Of a DNA stretch of 64,000 bases, positions 44,101 to 54,270 are shown piece by piece. The position numbers were made by a program, and so were the translations under genes. The stretch's first letter is position 1. Every line of letters starts with the position of its first letter. Where the stretch lies: the NCBI GenBank assembly GCA_024220505.1, contig JAKZZE010000013.1, positions 744,001 through 808,000 on the forward strand, in the 5' to 3' direction. This DNA comes from Rhizopus arrhizus (lineage: Eukaryota > Mucoromycota > Mucoromycetes > Mucorales > Rhizopodaceae). The notes beneath the pieces were generated by a model. It did not search any database and had not been told where the DNA came from. It was given only the letters and a program-made list of their open reading frames with translations.

Positions 44101-45992
44101 TTAGGACTATCCCACGTAACAGCTAAACCTGTCAAGTTAATGTTTAACTTAGGCATAAGATCTGTACCAATACAAATAGGTATATCCTTATCAAACTTAA
44201 AAATTTCAAATTCATGTAAGACATTGATTCCGTTATAAAATACTTTTATTTGATCTGTAATAGCAGTTCTAGGTACCAAGGTATTCAAACTAGCTAATTG
44301 TAATTTTCCTGAAACAGGAAAAGTTCTAACGTTTATAATTTTTGCTAGGTCAGGAGAGATCGTAGAAGTATTACACCCAGTATCAACCAAAGCCCAAGTA
44401 CGGACATTTTCTATAGTGATGGGTACAAAAAAGGAATCAGTACGTTTGTTATTAAAACTGTGAAGTTTTGTATTAAACGGTTGCAACTTACATAATGATG
44501 AGTAGTAGTGGATGTCCTTGACGGCTTCATCGTCAAGATCCTGTTCTTCATCGTGGCTTTGTTGGTTGGCAGGGTTATATTTAGAAGCCTTTGTACCCAT
44601 TGGTTTATCTTCACTGCCAGTCAACTGAAGTGAGCGGAATGCCCTGGTTATGGTAGGTGCAGTAGAGGAGGAGGAAGAGGCAGAACCAGCAGAAAGAGGT
44701 TGATTCCTTTTAGGGCAAACATTTAAATGCTCCCTAGTAAAAGGAGCGTTGCATTTAAAGCAACGCTTGCTAGATGTCTCTTTGTTCATATTGCCAGCAA
44801 TTCCGAGTTCCTGAGCCTTTTTACAACGATCTGTTGTGTGGTTGCACTTTCCATGGATGATACAAGTCCTTCCATCCGTACGGTGGTTTCTTTTATGAAT
44901 ACCACTGGGAGGGTTCAACCCGTTGACTTGAGAGGGTTGGTTATTGAATTTTTTAGTTGACATATGGGGCAAGGTCTGTTGTTTCGTATGAAACTTTCTT
45001 GCGATACTAGAAAGGAGGTTTATGTCATTCCTTGCCTCCTGATCAAGACTGACGATGGCCATGTTGACATGATTTTGGAGGCTACTAGTGAGGGAGTTCA
45101 CAAACAAAATAGCCAAAAAATCATCAGCTACGGGAGTGGCTTCACGCTTGAGTTTCAAAAAGCGGTCAGTGTATTTTTCCACAGACTCATCAGGCTGCAT
45201 ACTGATGGTTAACAGCTCTCTTGAGGCGTGGGCTTGGGCCTCAGTGGATTCGATGCCATATTTCAAGGTTAATTGTTCCTTGAATATGGTCCAAGATAAA
45301 TTCTTCTTTACCCGTAATTCATCATACCAAGAACGTTGAGTATGGGTAAGTGAGAAAGGGATGAGGCGCTGCCAATGCACCTGTACATCCAAGCGGTACG
45401 CAAAGAGGATATCCTCAAAACGTCGGATACAGTCAGCAATGTCTTTAAAGACGGGCAATGCTGAGTTCTCTACATTACCAGTGTACTGAAACAAAGGTAA
45501 GTTTTGAGGAACCACTGTAGGTTGACTGTTAGAACCGTTAATGGCAGAGCCATTGGTTTGTATAGTCAAGTTATTAGCCATTTTTGCTTGCAAGTCCAAC
45601 AAGGAGGCCAAGATGGTAGACTTGGTCGTATATTCGCGGGAAAGGTTAGCAAGTTGCTTTCCTGTAAGCTCTTGACCCGTGATAGCCGCAGCAATTTGTT
45701 CTACCTGTTTCGTCAAAGTCTGGACGGTAGCCGTCAAATTACGACTACCCGAGACCTGAGAAGGTGGTGCTGCGCCACTGCCCTTGACACCAGCGAGTGG
45801 AGAGGCCATAGCCCTGGGTTCAACTTCTTCCATCTCTATATCTTCTGTAATAGAGTTTGGAGATTCAGTAAGAGGAAGTTCGATCCCATTAACCATGGAG
45901 GGCTTTTCAAGTCTAGGACCAATGAAAGCAGGGTCACTTTCAGAAAGAAGGGTTTCTTCGTTGTAAGCCAAAAGATTAGAGTTGATAGACAT
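41127..45992 (-). CDS. A-element Gag-Pol polyprotein with chromodomain (1,621 aa)
   Basis: The start is chosen at ATG 45992 (MSINSNLLAY); the frame upstream runs into the primer region without an ATG. Order: gag with CIIHGKCNHTTDRC (about 379) and CFKCNAPFTREHLNVC (about 411), protease ALVDTGCNT (about 536), RT with FIDD (about 857), RNase H ATDASNTGIGGVLYQ, integrase HHCC (HLLGHFGADAI..CPEC), D,D,E (CIDLGTLN, SSDNGTEF, NPLGNSTNESF) and chromodomain YLVRWKGYPPEYDTWEPA (about 1,550), followed by YWARR and a basic tail (KRKRSS, FNKRNKTK) resembling a nuclear signal. No stop or frameshift is visible, so it may still be coding-competent. Related to G1 over its whole length but clearly a different family. 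Confidence 0.93.
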   Translation of the reverse strand: MSINSNLLAYNEETLLSESDPAFIGPRLEKPSMVNGIELPLTESPNSITEDIEMEEVEPRAMASPLAGVKGSGAAPPSQVSGSRNLTATVQTLTKQVEQIAAAITGQELTGKQLANLSREYTTKSTILASLLDLQAKMANNLTIQTNGSAINGSNSQPTVVPQNLPLFQYTGNVENSALPVFKDIADCIRRFEDILFAYRLDVQVHWQRLIPFSLTHTQRSWYDELRVKKNLSWTIFKEQLTLKYGIESTEAQAHASRELLTISMQPDESVEKYTDRFLKLKREATPVADDFLAILFVNSLTSSLQNHVNMAIVSLDQEARNDINLLSSIARKFHTKQQTLPHMSTKKFNNQPSQVNGLNPPSGIHKRNHRTDGRTCIIHGKCNHTTDRCKKAQELGIAGNMNKETSSKRCFKCNAPFTREHLNVCPKRNQPLSAGSASSSSSTAPTITRAFRSLQLTGSEDKPMGTKASKYNPANQQSHDEEQDLDDEAVKDIHYYSSLCKLQPFNTKLHSFNNKRTDSFFVPITIENVRTWALVDTGCNTSTISPDLAKIINVRTFPVSGKLQLASLNTLVPRTAITDQIKVFYNGINVLHEFEIFKFDKDIPICIGTDLMPKLNINLTGLAVTWDSPNISTIPDPIDPSPIKPNKSPAGTHQQREQLMDALQPYLSANAKIPSTSACPLPEAIVRLETEPGKTTYRRQYPIALSIQPKVQEQVDKWLADGVIEIAPPNTAFNSPLLTVRKKDANGNYSDDVRVCIDPRHINAILIKDRTDRFQLPLIAELHQKMSAATLFTVLDLKQAFHRLPLADEHRALTAFTFNGQQYQFCRAPFGLTPIPNHFQRVLTTLLHDLPYVTCFIDDLTIGTGPDIEEHIKCVTTVIERLTSAKFILNVDKCHFMQTSVNILGFTISHNSLSLDSRKVANALAWPIPKTGKDIQRFLGLANYFRSHLPNFSTMTAPLDKLRNEGSLEHIWTDKYLQAFRNIQTALSNAPVLSIPDMRHELQLATDASNTGIGGVLYQIIDEKTRYIGFAARALSKSEMNYSTTKRELLAICYLFERFHKWLYVSQFTLYTDHKSLVYLGTQNIPNPMMLNWFETIFNYTFKVIHRPGIENVLPDSLSRLFSDDTEKRLGGDNNPQQLSIKNKNTKSQSKRTTDNSTNIKQRAVQLVDYMTPPEEERHNLLLKAHLLGHFGADAIVKTIHNDNLHWINIKKDALQLVSNCPECQQFNIGKHGYHPPRSILPDGPFDHVCIDLGTLNITSTEGHNFILVLVDLFTRFTILRPLMDKTAVSIANELRDIFCTFGWPKKLSSDNGTEFTNEIFNSLMETCGIDHRLSLPYNPLGNSTNESFVGIAKRALVKRLQGKKDEWNLFLPSIQYAMNCKYSRLHHSRPFVLMYNRQPNEFQDYSNAQSSIPNSSQQYAKALENKLDNMNNIVIPAIRNRIMTTQRTDNEYFTKKHHIVHQQFPTNSEVMIKNVNRNSKTDPRYEGPFVVHGVTKNGSYILTDKTGTLLSRDVPTSHIKLISTDNVVNNRADQQQYDVQAIIQHKGNNTSNYKYLVRWKGYPPEYDTWEPASSFDDMSMIEQYWARRNVNNNIGKRKRSSHTNVPTKTNNFNKRNKTK

Positions 45993-46042
45993 GTTTGAGA
46001 ATAGCGTAGTAATAATAGAGTAAAGAGAATTCGTCAAAAAAA

Positions 46043-46453
46043 TGATTTATCCAAGAATAGAAAAGAACAAGAGAGGACGAGACTCGATAAAGAGATTGCT
46101 TTATTTAATAAGAAAATGATACTCTATTTATACTTTTCATACACGGATAATATTTCATGTCATGGATTAATAATTAATGAGTATGATATAACTGATGACA
46201 AATAGATAATGGTTACGTGTTCTTCCATTGTTATCTTTGTCATCATAAGCATTTATCCATAGAATACTCGTATATGATTGACTGCGATTGACTGTGATTT
46301 AGTTCCTGGATTTAATATAATTTAACCGTGCAATTACGCAGCATCTTATCCTTAATGAAGATTATCCGAATTAACCCGTAGCCTATCTATTGGATATATT
46401 TTACATGTAGCTTCTTAATACTGTTTCCGTATCGAGTTATGAATGATGGATAC
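46043..46453 (-). repeat. A-element 5' LTR, end-clipped
   Basis: Matches 40506-40920 but stops at GATGGATAC, without the final ATCA, exactly where a B-type LTR begins (TGTTTTGCC on plus). Confidence 0.9.
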
Positions 46454-46877
46454 TGTTTTGCCAAGTATTAAAATAAGAGACAAAAACTAAAAAAGACAAT
46501 AGTTGTGAAACTAAAGATTATATGTTGCTTTATTAATAAAAACATTTGAGGCTATTTATACTTTTTGGATGTCTGGATCTTTACCGCTATTTCAATTGAT
46601 CGGTTAAAAGAATAATGTGGGAAGGATGGGAAGATAAAGGAAAGATAGTAGATAATCAATAGCCGCTGTCTTCTTGACGAATCAAGGGACAATGAAGTAG
46701 ATAAATTATTGATCTAACGATAATTATCGAATAAGGTTGGATTGAACTGCCGTTGTTATAATCAGGTTCCGATATAGTCGTGGGAACGCCGATAGGGACA
46801 ACAGGGCAGAGTTGGCTATTGCGGAGATCTCTCGTTTATCCATGAATGTTCACTTTACTAGTTGTGTGGATACAACA
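46454..46877 (-). repeat. B-type LTR, minus orientation
   Basis: 424 bp; on the minus strand begins TGTTGTATCCACACAACTAG and ends CTTGGCAAAACA (TG...CA). The first 356 bases recur inverted at 51390-51745. On its 5' side it abuts truncated protease coding sequence with no purine tract. Confidence 0.8.
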
Positions 46878-49113
46878 GGTGGATTCCTAAGATTGGTAAT
46901 ATATCCCTTCCGAAAATAGCGTCTATCTTATCATGCATGTTCAAAACCTCAAATTCATGAGCTATAATTTGTCCTTTGTACCCGACATTTAACTTATCGG
47001 TCACTCCCACTCGTTTAACAGTTTTTTCTTTATCTGCTAACAGTAATGAACCATGAACTGGAATAACACGCAGTTTCAATTTATTAACAGCATTTTTACT
47101 TATGAAAGAAATATCTGCGCCTGTGTCGACGAGAGCTATTAATCTATGATCGTTCAATAAAAAAGGAGTGTGTAATGAGTAAGGGCTTTGAAGCATAGTG
47201 GGATGTGTCTCCTCTTTTGTTTTTAAACTGTAGCAACGAACATTACCTTGCTTATGCTTCTTTTTCTCCTGAACTTGTTTCAACGCTTTCTGAAACGGAC
47301 TGATGACTTCATCATCATTTAAAAGGTCATTCATAACCTCATCCGCAGGATGTGTTTGCATGATCTCTGGTTCAGTAATGGTCTGTTTCTCGACCTTCTC
47401 AACATTATGAACCGCTATGCGTGAATCATTTCTGTTATGAACTTTCTCTTCAAATGATCTACGCCTTTGGGAAAAATTACCAGTATAGTTTTTGGGTGCA
47501 TCTTTGTGTGCTCTAAAACCCGTATCTTTATTTATATAATGGTCACGACGTTTTTCCATTTCTCGACATTTGTCAAGGTGACCAGGGGTATATTTGTCCC
47601 CACAATAGCGACATTTAGGCATGCTGTGTGCGGGCCTTTTGTGAAAATTTCTTTCCCTATTCTTGTTTGCAGGAAAGTATCTCTGCTCGTCGCCATGAAA
47701 CTTTCTTTTCGTTTCCGTAAGTCTTGGTGCCTTATTGTTGGCAGACTTGAGTTGGGGTCTTTCCTGATTTTTCAAATCAGGGAAGCTCTTATTGCATTCT
47801 TCTATAAAATGCATCTTGTTTTTCTCTATGATTGTCTGAATGTTCGACAACGAGTCATCTTCCAAGATGAACTCAGCATTCTTCTTTGCGCGTATTTCAG
47901 CCAGTTTTCTTTCCAAACAATCCTTGACAGGTGCAATCAACGTGCTCAAGAAATGCATTACTGCCAGAGAACTGTCTGCAAACTTGGCTTTGGTCATGAG
48001 ATCTATATACCTGTCAACGTACGTGTTCAAGTATTCGCCATTGAGCTGCCTTATTCTCATCAGCTTTTGACGATACTGCAAGTAGGTGAAGGACTCACCA
48101 AACTTGCCTATGAGAGCGGCCTTGATTCCTTCCCAATTACTGTTCTTGAAATCAGCTACAGTCAGCTTATGTTGGAGCCAATTGATGCTCCTATCATCCT
48201 GGCCATTTTCAATGGATACCTGGAGATATCTCAGCCCGTTCTTGTCAATGTTGACATTGTAGTGCTTCAGGACTGTCTCAAACTTCCTGATGAAATCCTT
48301 TACCGTTTTAAAGGCATTATCATTCTTCACATCATCAGGGCTGATCTTGCTAGCATTGTAATGCTTAAGACTGTAAGCAGCGCTGACCAACAGGCGAAAG
48401 GGAGGAATGACCTTGATGGGGATGGTAGGCTCAGATTCACGAGTATTGTTGGTATTGCTCCCAACCTCATTCATCTTTCGGCTAATTTCATTAGCGATGA
48501 TCTCATCCAGCTTGGTAATACGCTCCTCATAGTATTCCAAATCTTCCCTGTACTCGCGTATTTGAATCTTAAGAGCCTTTCTTTTAGACTCATCTTCTTC
48601 CAATTCACGTTTCTCAACTAACTTGTCGAGCAAGCCAGTCGTCTCATCATACTTACGATGAAAGTGATTTAATTTCTCATAAGATCTGCTCTTATTGTTC
48701 GAGACAGACTTAGAATAACGCGAGGCGTTCTTTTTCTCACCACTAATGGCGCGGCGAGCGTTGTTCAGAGGTGCATCCTCCATCACAACGTCATCTTCAG
48801 CAGTGGACAGACTAATGGCGTCACCACGTACCAAAGACGATTCGTCCTTCTTTATAGAAAGAGAGTTAAGTCTCTCCCCTATAGCACCACTGACTGAGTC
48901 AGCAGGAGAAGGCGAACGAGAACGGGAACCAGTGACCATTTCCACGTAGGAAGGTGACCCAGGACGGTCAGAAAAGTTGTCCAGGCCAGGAGCCACAGGA
49001 GAAACAGGACGAGAAGAAGTAACCTCAGAAACAACAGAGGACAAAGAAGAGACAGAAGAGATGGAAGCACGAGATGTGCGAGTGGGGCGGTTGTTGCGGG
49101 TGATGACGGCCAT
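46878..49113 (-). pseudogene. Truncated Gypsy Gag-protease ORF (element H)
   Basis: Minus-strand frame starting MAVITRNNRPTRTSR. The N-terminal 150 residues are Ser/Arg-rich and disordered, followed by a coiled-coil segment (DEIIANEISRKMNEV), a retrotransposon gag core (WLQHKLTVADFKNSNWEGIK, FGESFTYLQYRQKLMRIRQL), a zinc motif CRYCGDKYTPGHLDKC, and an aspartic protease ALVDTGADISFISKNAV ending IFGRDILPILGIHL. The frame is cut in the protease-RT region by the B-type LTR; the last codons (to 46858) come from the LTR. No polymerase follows, so it is a dead fragment, although gag is intact over more than 700 residues. Confidence 0.85.
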
Positions 49114-49292
49114 GTTTGTAGTGGTAGTAGTAGTTGGAGTGGCTTATTGAAAAAAATGAGATATTTGGTACTTATAATATGAAAACAGTAAGAAGTCAAT
49201 AGCTAACAACTACTATTTATTAAGTAAGAAAAAGGAGAGGAACTAATAATTTAGAATGAACCCTGGATTATATTGTCTGACTATTAATTATA

Positions 49293-50886
49293 CAGTCCTA
49301 CTGTCAACTGCCTAACAAAACCATAAAATGGCCTGCACAGTGTTATAATTACGTCAGAACTACGAAATAAAAACCATTAGATAGCCCATACGTCATATTA
49401 TAAGAAGAAAAGAATGATGTAATTCTAGCTTGTTACACAAAGATCTAAATCAAGAAAAATTGATTTTGGGTTAAATGGAAAATGATGTAAGTATGATTAA
49501 ATGTACTTTAAACCCTATTTTGGCGTACATGAAGCAATGATAACGTACATAACGTATCATCATGACGTAGAGAAGCTAAAAATGTATAAAAAAGCGACAC
49601 TTTTCTCTTCATTTCCCCCATCACATCTCTACTTCTACACTTGACAACTACTTCTTTGTAATGCCTTATAAACTCAGCAACGACACACGCAATAACGTCA
49701 TTTCATTAATTAAGGCCGGAAAGGGTACTAAAAATATTGTACAAGCCACTGGAGTGTCTAGAGCCCTAGTTATTCTCATGAAAAAGCAAGTTGATCCTGA
49801 TCGCGTCAAACCCCGTGGTGGTAGAGTCAGCACCGTTCCCGATTTTACAAAGCAAGTCATAGCTTTTAAAGTCCGAAAAGGCTTCTTATTATCAGCAAAG
49901 GATGTTCAAAGATATCTGTGGTCTCTTGGTTACAAATTGCGGTACTCATCTACGACACAAATAATGAGATCCCTCGGCCTTAAAACTCTGTATAAGAAAA
50001 AGAAGCCTTTAATCAAGAGAACTAACCAGAAAAAGCGATTGGAATGGGCCAAAAAACACCGTGACTGGACTGTAGAGGACTGGAACAAGGTCATATTCTC
50101 CGACGAAACCAAAATCAACAGATGGGGATCAGATGGACCTCAAATTACATGAAAACATAAGGATGACCCACTTCGACCACATAATTATCAGACTCAATTA
50201 AAAGGTGGCGGAGGCTCAATGATGGTTTGGGGATGCATGACATCATCAGAAGTAGGTTACGCATGCCGTATTATTGAGTATCCTATGAAATCAGAGCTGT
50301 ACACCCATATCTTGGATACTTCCTATAAGGATACACTCGAGCACTTCAATCTCAGCAATGAGGAAGTCATCTTTCAACAGGACGGAGATACAAAACACAC
50401 ATCGAAACTCACTAAAAAATGGCTTGCAGATAACGGAATTAACTATATTCAAGACTGGCCAGCAAATAGTCCCGACCTAAACCCAATTGAACCCCTCTGG
50501 CATCATGTTAAGTTGAAATTAGATGCATATGACACCAAGCCCAAAAATATGGATGAATTGTGGGATAGATTTGATGCAGAGTGGAACAAATTCACTAAAG
50601 AGGACATGAAGAAGTATTACGAGAGTATGCCAAAAAGAATTGAAGAGGTTATCAAGGCTAAAGGTGGATATACAAAGCGTTAAATATTTGCTGTCAGATT
50701 GATTTTATAGTCATTTTTCATTTTTTTCAAATTCCGCCACATTTTACTAATTAGTGTGCTATAAAAATTTGTTCAATAAAAATATGTTGTTTTAGCACTG
50801 TTCCATTAAAATTTAAAAAGTTTAGCTCTATTTTTGCGGGAATTATCTTAAATTTTATTTTTGTTAGGCAGTTAACAGCAGGACTG
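49293..50886 (+). mobile_element. Tc1/mariner element F
   Basis: 1,594 bp flanked by TA at 49291-49292 and 50887-50888. Imperfect inverted ends: CAGTCCTACTGTCAACTGCC on the left and, inverted, CAGTCCTGCTGTTAACTGCC on the right, then CTAACAAAA on both. It contains one transposase gene. Inserted in the H-type LTR. Confidence 0.88.
49661..50683 (+). pseudogene. Tc1 transposase of element F, single nonsense mutation
   Basis: 340 codons in one frame, broken only by TGA at 50150-50152 where related sequences have Trp (YYWK in D and E). N-terminus with two helix-turn-helix segments (NDTRNNVISLIKAGKGTKNI), GRV linker, then catalytic Asp in FSDETKINRWGSDG, Asp in IFQQDGDTKH and Glu in SPDLNPIEPLWHH, with 35 residues between the last two. 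Because all else is intact, the element may be recently inactivated. TGA readthrough cannot be excluded. Confidence 0.88.
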
Positions 50887-50962
50887 TATAGTCTGACGTA
50901 GGCTTGACTGAGATCAATCATAAAATAATAAATAAAGACATCATTAATGACCAAACACGACA

Positions 50963-51389
50963 CATGGAGGATATTGTCTTGCACCCTGGCTCTAGACAGA
51001 TCAGCAAGGCTAAAATCTGTAACGTTAACAACGCCGACATGGTTGAGGAATTGTTGCATCGACACTCTGGGTTGACGGAGGAATCAGAATTTCAAACTAT
51101 TACGAACGCGCCTTACAAACATAGAATCGATACTGGTGACTCCCTTCCGAGCGTTACAAGAGATTACCGAAGATCAGAAATGGAGAATCAAGCTATCAAC
51201 GAAGAAGTCCAAAAGATGCTGAAGAAGAAGGTGATTGTCCTTAGCTCGAGTGATTGGTGCTCACCTGTGGTATTGATCAAAAAACCAGATAAGAGCTTTC
51301 GCTTTTGTGTGGATTACCGAGGACTTAATAAACTGACGGTCAAGGACAAGTACCCACTTCCTCGAATCTCAGAGCTGTTGGATCGACTG
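50963..51389 (+). pseudogene. Gypsy reverse transcriptase fragment (element J)
   Basis: Plus-strand frame from MEDIVLHPGSRQISKAK through YKHRIDTGDSLPSVTRDYRR, MLKKKVIVLSSSDWCSPVVL and FRFCVDYRGLNKLTVKDKYP to ISELLDRL, the N-terminal RT fingers of a Gypsy pol. It begins at the outer edge of the H-type LTR and is cut by a B-type LTR at 51390, before the catalytic palm. Opposite in orientation to the gag fragment at 46878-49113. Confidence 0.8.
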
Positions 51390-51746
51390 TGTTGTATCCA
51401 CACAACTAGTAAAGTGAACATTCATGGATAAACGAGAGATCTCCGCAATAGCCAACTCTGCCCTATTGTCCCTATCGGCGTTCCCACGACTATATCGGAA
51501 CCTGATTACAACAACGGCAGTTCAATCCAACCTTATTCGATAATTATCGTTAGATCAATAATTTATCTACTTCATTGTCCCTTGATTCGTCAAGAAGACA
51601 GCGGCTATTGATTATCTACTATCTTTCCTTTATCTTCCCATCCTTCCCACATCATTCTTTTAACCGATCAATTGAAATAGCGGTAAAGACCCAGACATCC
51701 AAAAAGTATAAATAGTCTCAAATGTTTTTATTAATAAAGCAACATA
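51390..51746 (+). repeat. B-type LTR, plus orientation, truncated
   Basis: Same sequence as 46454-46877 but inverted, starting TGTTGTATCCACACAACTAG and interrupted at AACATA by element C1. The remaining 3' part (TAATCTTTAG...AAAACA) is not found on the far side of C1. Confidence 0.8.
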
Positions 51747-53372
51747 CAGTAGCGGACAAAACTGGTGCACAAAACTTTTTTCAGCTTTTAACTACCATTA
51801 CCTGCTCATGGTAATTGCAATAGTCATGAAACTGTACTAGAAGGAGGATATACTAGTCACTGTAATTTATGTATGTTCTAAGCATGACATTGTTAAAACT
51901 GAGCGATAAGCGTGCTTTAAATTTATAAAATTTTATATTTTCTAAAAACCGCAAAAGTGGCTAAGTCCTTAGACTTTATATAATCATCTCATCTCTTGAT
52001 ATCATCGGATGTTCTTCTTTGCATATGCTAATAATATGCGTGTATATCATTTTCAATAAAAGAACCCGGCTCTTTAACTACTCTTTTCCAAAGATCATCG
52101 ACCCTTTTTGATCTAGTGTCGTATCATACCTTTGCCATCAATTGCCACCTGGCATGCTTAAGCGGACTTAGGCCGGGATTAGTGGCGGCTAAACTTGTAG
52201 CACAGAAGCGCTGTTATCAAATATTGAGTTTGTGACATGCGTCGACTTGTGCCTTGTGTCATTGTCATACTGAAACGAGAGATTACGACGTTTTAGACCA
52301 CTATACGCTAGGCTTTTGTGGTATGAAGTAAGCGAAATATATGTGTATATTTATGAGTTCATTATACCATCATGTACTTGACACACATATTCCGGTCCTC
52401 AATATCTAATACAGCCTTAAAACATAACAGAGCAGCCAGCATGCTTCATTGTTTGATCACCGTGAAAAAATCGCTCAGGTTGCTCGACTTGCTTTCAATA
52501 TTAGTGTATACTATCTGCATCCATAATGTTCATATTTGTTTCATTGCTAAATATAGCAGACTTCCAGCCCTCTATTGTATACAATGGCTTGTCGTGATAC
52601 CACGTTCATCGCTTTTTCCGGCTAATACAACTGATGAAATTCTTCGATTCCTTACTTCCAGACTCAAAATCTAGCTTCCAACAGTGCCTTCAGACTGACA
52701 ATTTGCTAATACTGTATCTTAAGGTCCTCAAAATGTGCTGAGCATCGGAAACTGTGTGTAACGGACCTTGTCCAAGCTTTAGGTTGGTGATTGAGCTAGT
52801 AACTTTTCAGACTAAAAGCGGGAGACCTTCATAATCACAAGACATTAAGTTTCTTTCTTCCCTCTTTCTCCTGTTGATTGTCCATTTAGAGATTCTTGTT
52901 ATTCTAGAAATATCTGTTGTCGTACGAACTAAGTGTATTCGAGATCTCAGAGTTTCGTTTTTACAGTTGCTTATTTTCTTAAACATATAAGGCTAGTACT
53001 TTGTTATAGTGAATAGGGTAAAAACAAAAGGGGGGATTCAATGGGAAATACAAAATAACTACGGTTTTATATATTTTTTAAGAGCTACTAAGATTTACTA
53101 ATATGCGGTGAAATCTGAAAGCAAACGGGAGAGATATGGGGAAAATTGAAAGAAGGCTAGACAAGCACTACATTTTTGGCGAAAATTGAAATATGCAAAA
53201 AATCACTAAAAATGACCTTATGGCTGAGGGATGTCCGGCACAGTTCCGGTTTACATAACATAATGTATATTTTAGACTGTCTTTCAGATGGTATATGCCA
53301 CAAAAGTCGCAGACATATGGCGGAGATACAATGTTGATTTTAATTTTTGTGCACCAGTTTTGTCCGCTACTG
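51747..53372 (-). mobile_element. Non-autonomous Tc1-like element C1
   Basis: About 1,626 bp with 28-bp terminal inverted repeats (CAGTAGCGGACAAAACTGGT plus GCACAAAA), flanked by TA on both sides. Nearly identical to C2 and C3 but in reverse orientation. Its left flank is B-type LTR and its right flank the interior of transposase D. Confidence 0.85.
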
Positions 53373-53374
53373 TA

Positions 53375-54270
53375 AGTGGATGCATAATAGAATACGTAAA
53401 AGAGGAGATAGACCGAGCATTATGACAGAATCAACGCGTCGATACATCAAGAGACAAGTACTCACGGGTTATTTGAAGACTGCCAAGGATGTGCAAATGA
53501 AGTTGGAGGAGCTTGGACACCCTATGTCGTATCAATTGGCCATCAATGTTTTACATTCAGTTGAAATTTATGCTGAGATCAAAAAGAAGAAGCCTTTATT
53601 GACTGAAAAACACAAGAAGGCTCGATTGGCATGGGCAAAAAAGCATCAATACTGGACTGTACATGATTGGCGACGTGTGGTATTCTCTGATGAGACCAAA
53701 ATTAATATTTGGGGCTCTGATGGTTGCAAATATTATTGGAAACAAAAATGCGATCGTTTACAGCCCCACCATATCGACGTTACTGTGAAGCATGGAGGCG
53801 GTGGTCTCATGTTATGGGGTTGTATAACCAGCGCAGGACCTGGATACGCATGTCAGGTCTATGATGGTACCATGAATTCAGAGCTATACCAAGAAATTCT
53901 TGGTACAAGTCTGAAAGACACTATGGAGTACTACGGTCTGAATTGGAAAACATCGGTATTTCAGCACGACAATGACCCTAAACACCGATCAAAGTCCACA
54001 ACGCAGTGGATGAAAGATAGTGGCATGGTTTACATTGACGATTGGCCATCACAAAGTCCAGATCTTAATCCTATTGAACATGTATGGCATCATTTGAAGT
54101 TAAAGCTGAGCATGTATAATAATAGGGCGACCAGCATCAATGAACTGTGGGAAAGAGTCGAAAATGAATGGAATTCGTTTACTAAAGAACAGTGCATCAA
54201 ATATATAGACAGTATGCCCGACAGAATACAAGCAGTATTAGCAGAAAAGGGCGGATCCACTCGATTTTAA
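53375..54270 (+). pseudogene. Tc1-like transposase D, 5'-truncated
   Basis: Open frame joined directly to the end of C1, reading KWMHNRIRKRGDRPSIMTES then YIKRQVLTGYLKTAKDVQMK, FSDETKINIWGSDGCKYYWK, GGGGLMLWGCITSAGPGYAC, FQHDNDPKH and SPDLNPIEHVWHH to KGGSTRF. The three acidic residues are present, with 35 residues between the second Asp and Glu. By comparison with transposase E about 40 N-terminal residues (first HTH) are missing along with the left end of the element. The retained part has no stop. Confidence 0.85.

Larger units (their letters stand above)
40506..46453 (-). mobile_element. Ty3/Gypsy chromovirus A, nearly full length
   Basis: Minus-strand LTR element. The 3' LTR is 40506-40920 (415 bp; on minus TGATGTATCC...GGATAAATCA) and the 5' LTR 46043-46453, which lacks its outermost four bases where it meets a B-type LTR. 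The two LTRs differ at about four positions that I noticed, so it is older than G1. The purine tract (CCTGGAAGGGGGCAA on minus) is identical to that of G1. The sequence after the 5' LTR is TTTTTTTGACGAATTCTC, again with no tRNA-type TGG. Confidence 0.92.
49157..50962 (-). mobile_element. Short H-type LTR interrupted by Tc1 element F
   Basis: On the minus strand this starts TGTCGTGTTTGGTCATTAAT at 50962 and ends ACCAAATATCTCA at 49157, followed by TTTTTTTCAATAAGCC and the gag ORF, so it is the 5' LTR of that element. Element F (49293-50886) splits it; without F the LTR is only about 210 bp. A relic of the same LTR is at 13440-13552. Its outer end directly abuts RT coding sequence on the plus strand, as expected for insertion into another Gypsy copy. 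Confidence 0.7.

Noticed and set aside
45504..45998. 164-codon plus-strand frame
   Set aside because: Antisense to the gag region of element A; no recognisable features.
47467..48621. 384-codon open frame on the plus strand
   Set aside because: It is exactly antisense to the gag-protease ORF, which has clear gag, zinc and protease motifs. The antisense product has no motif and its composition mirrors the gag codons.
51747..53372. C1 as the left end of element D
   Set aside because: C1 has its own complete 28-bp terminal repeats and TA flanks identical to C2 and C3, and D's right terminal repeat is a different sequence.
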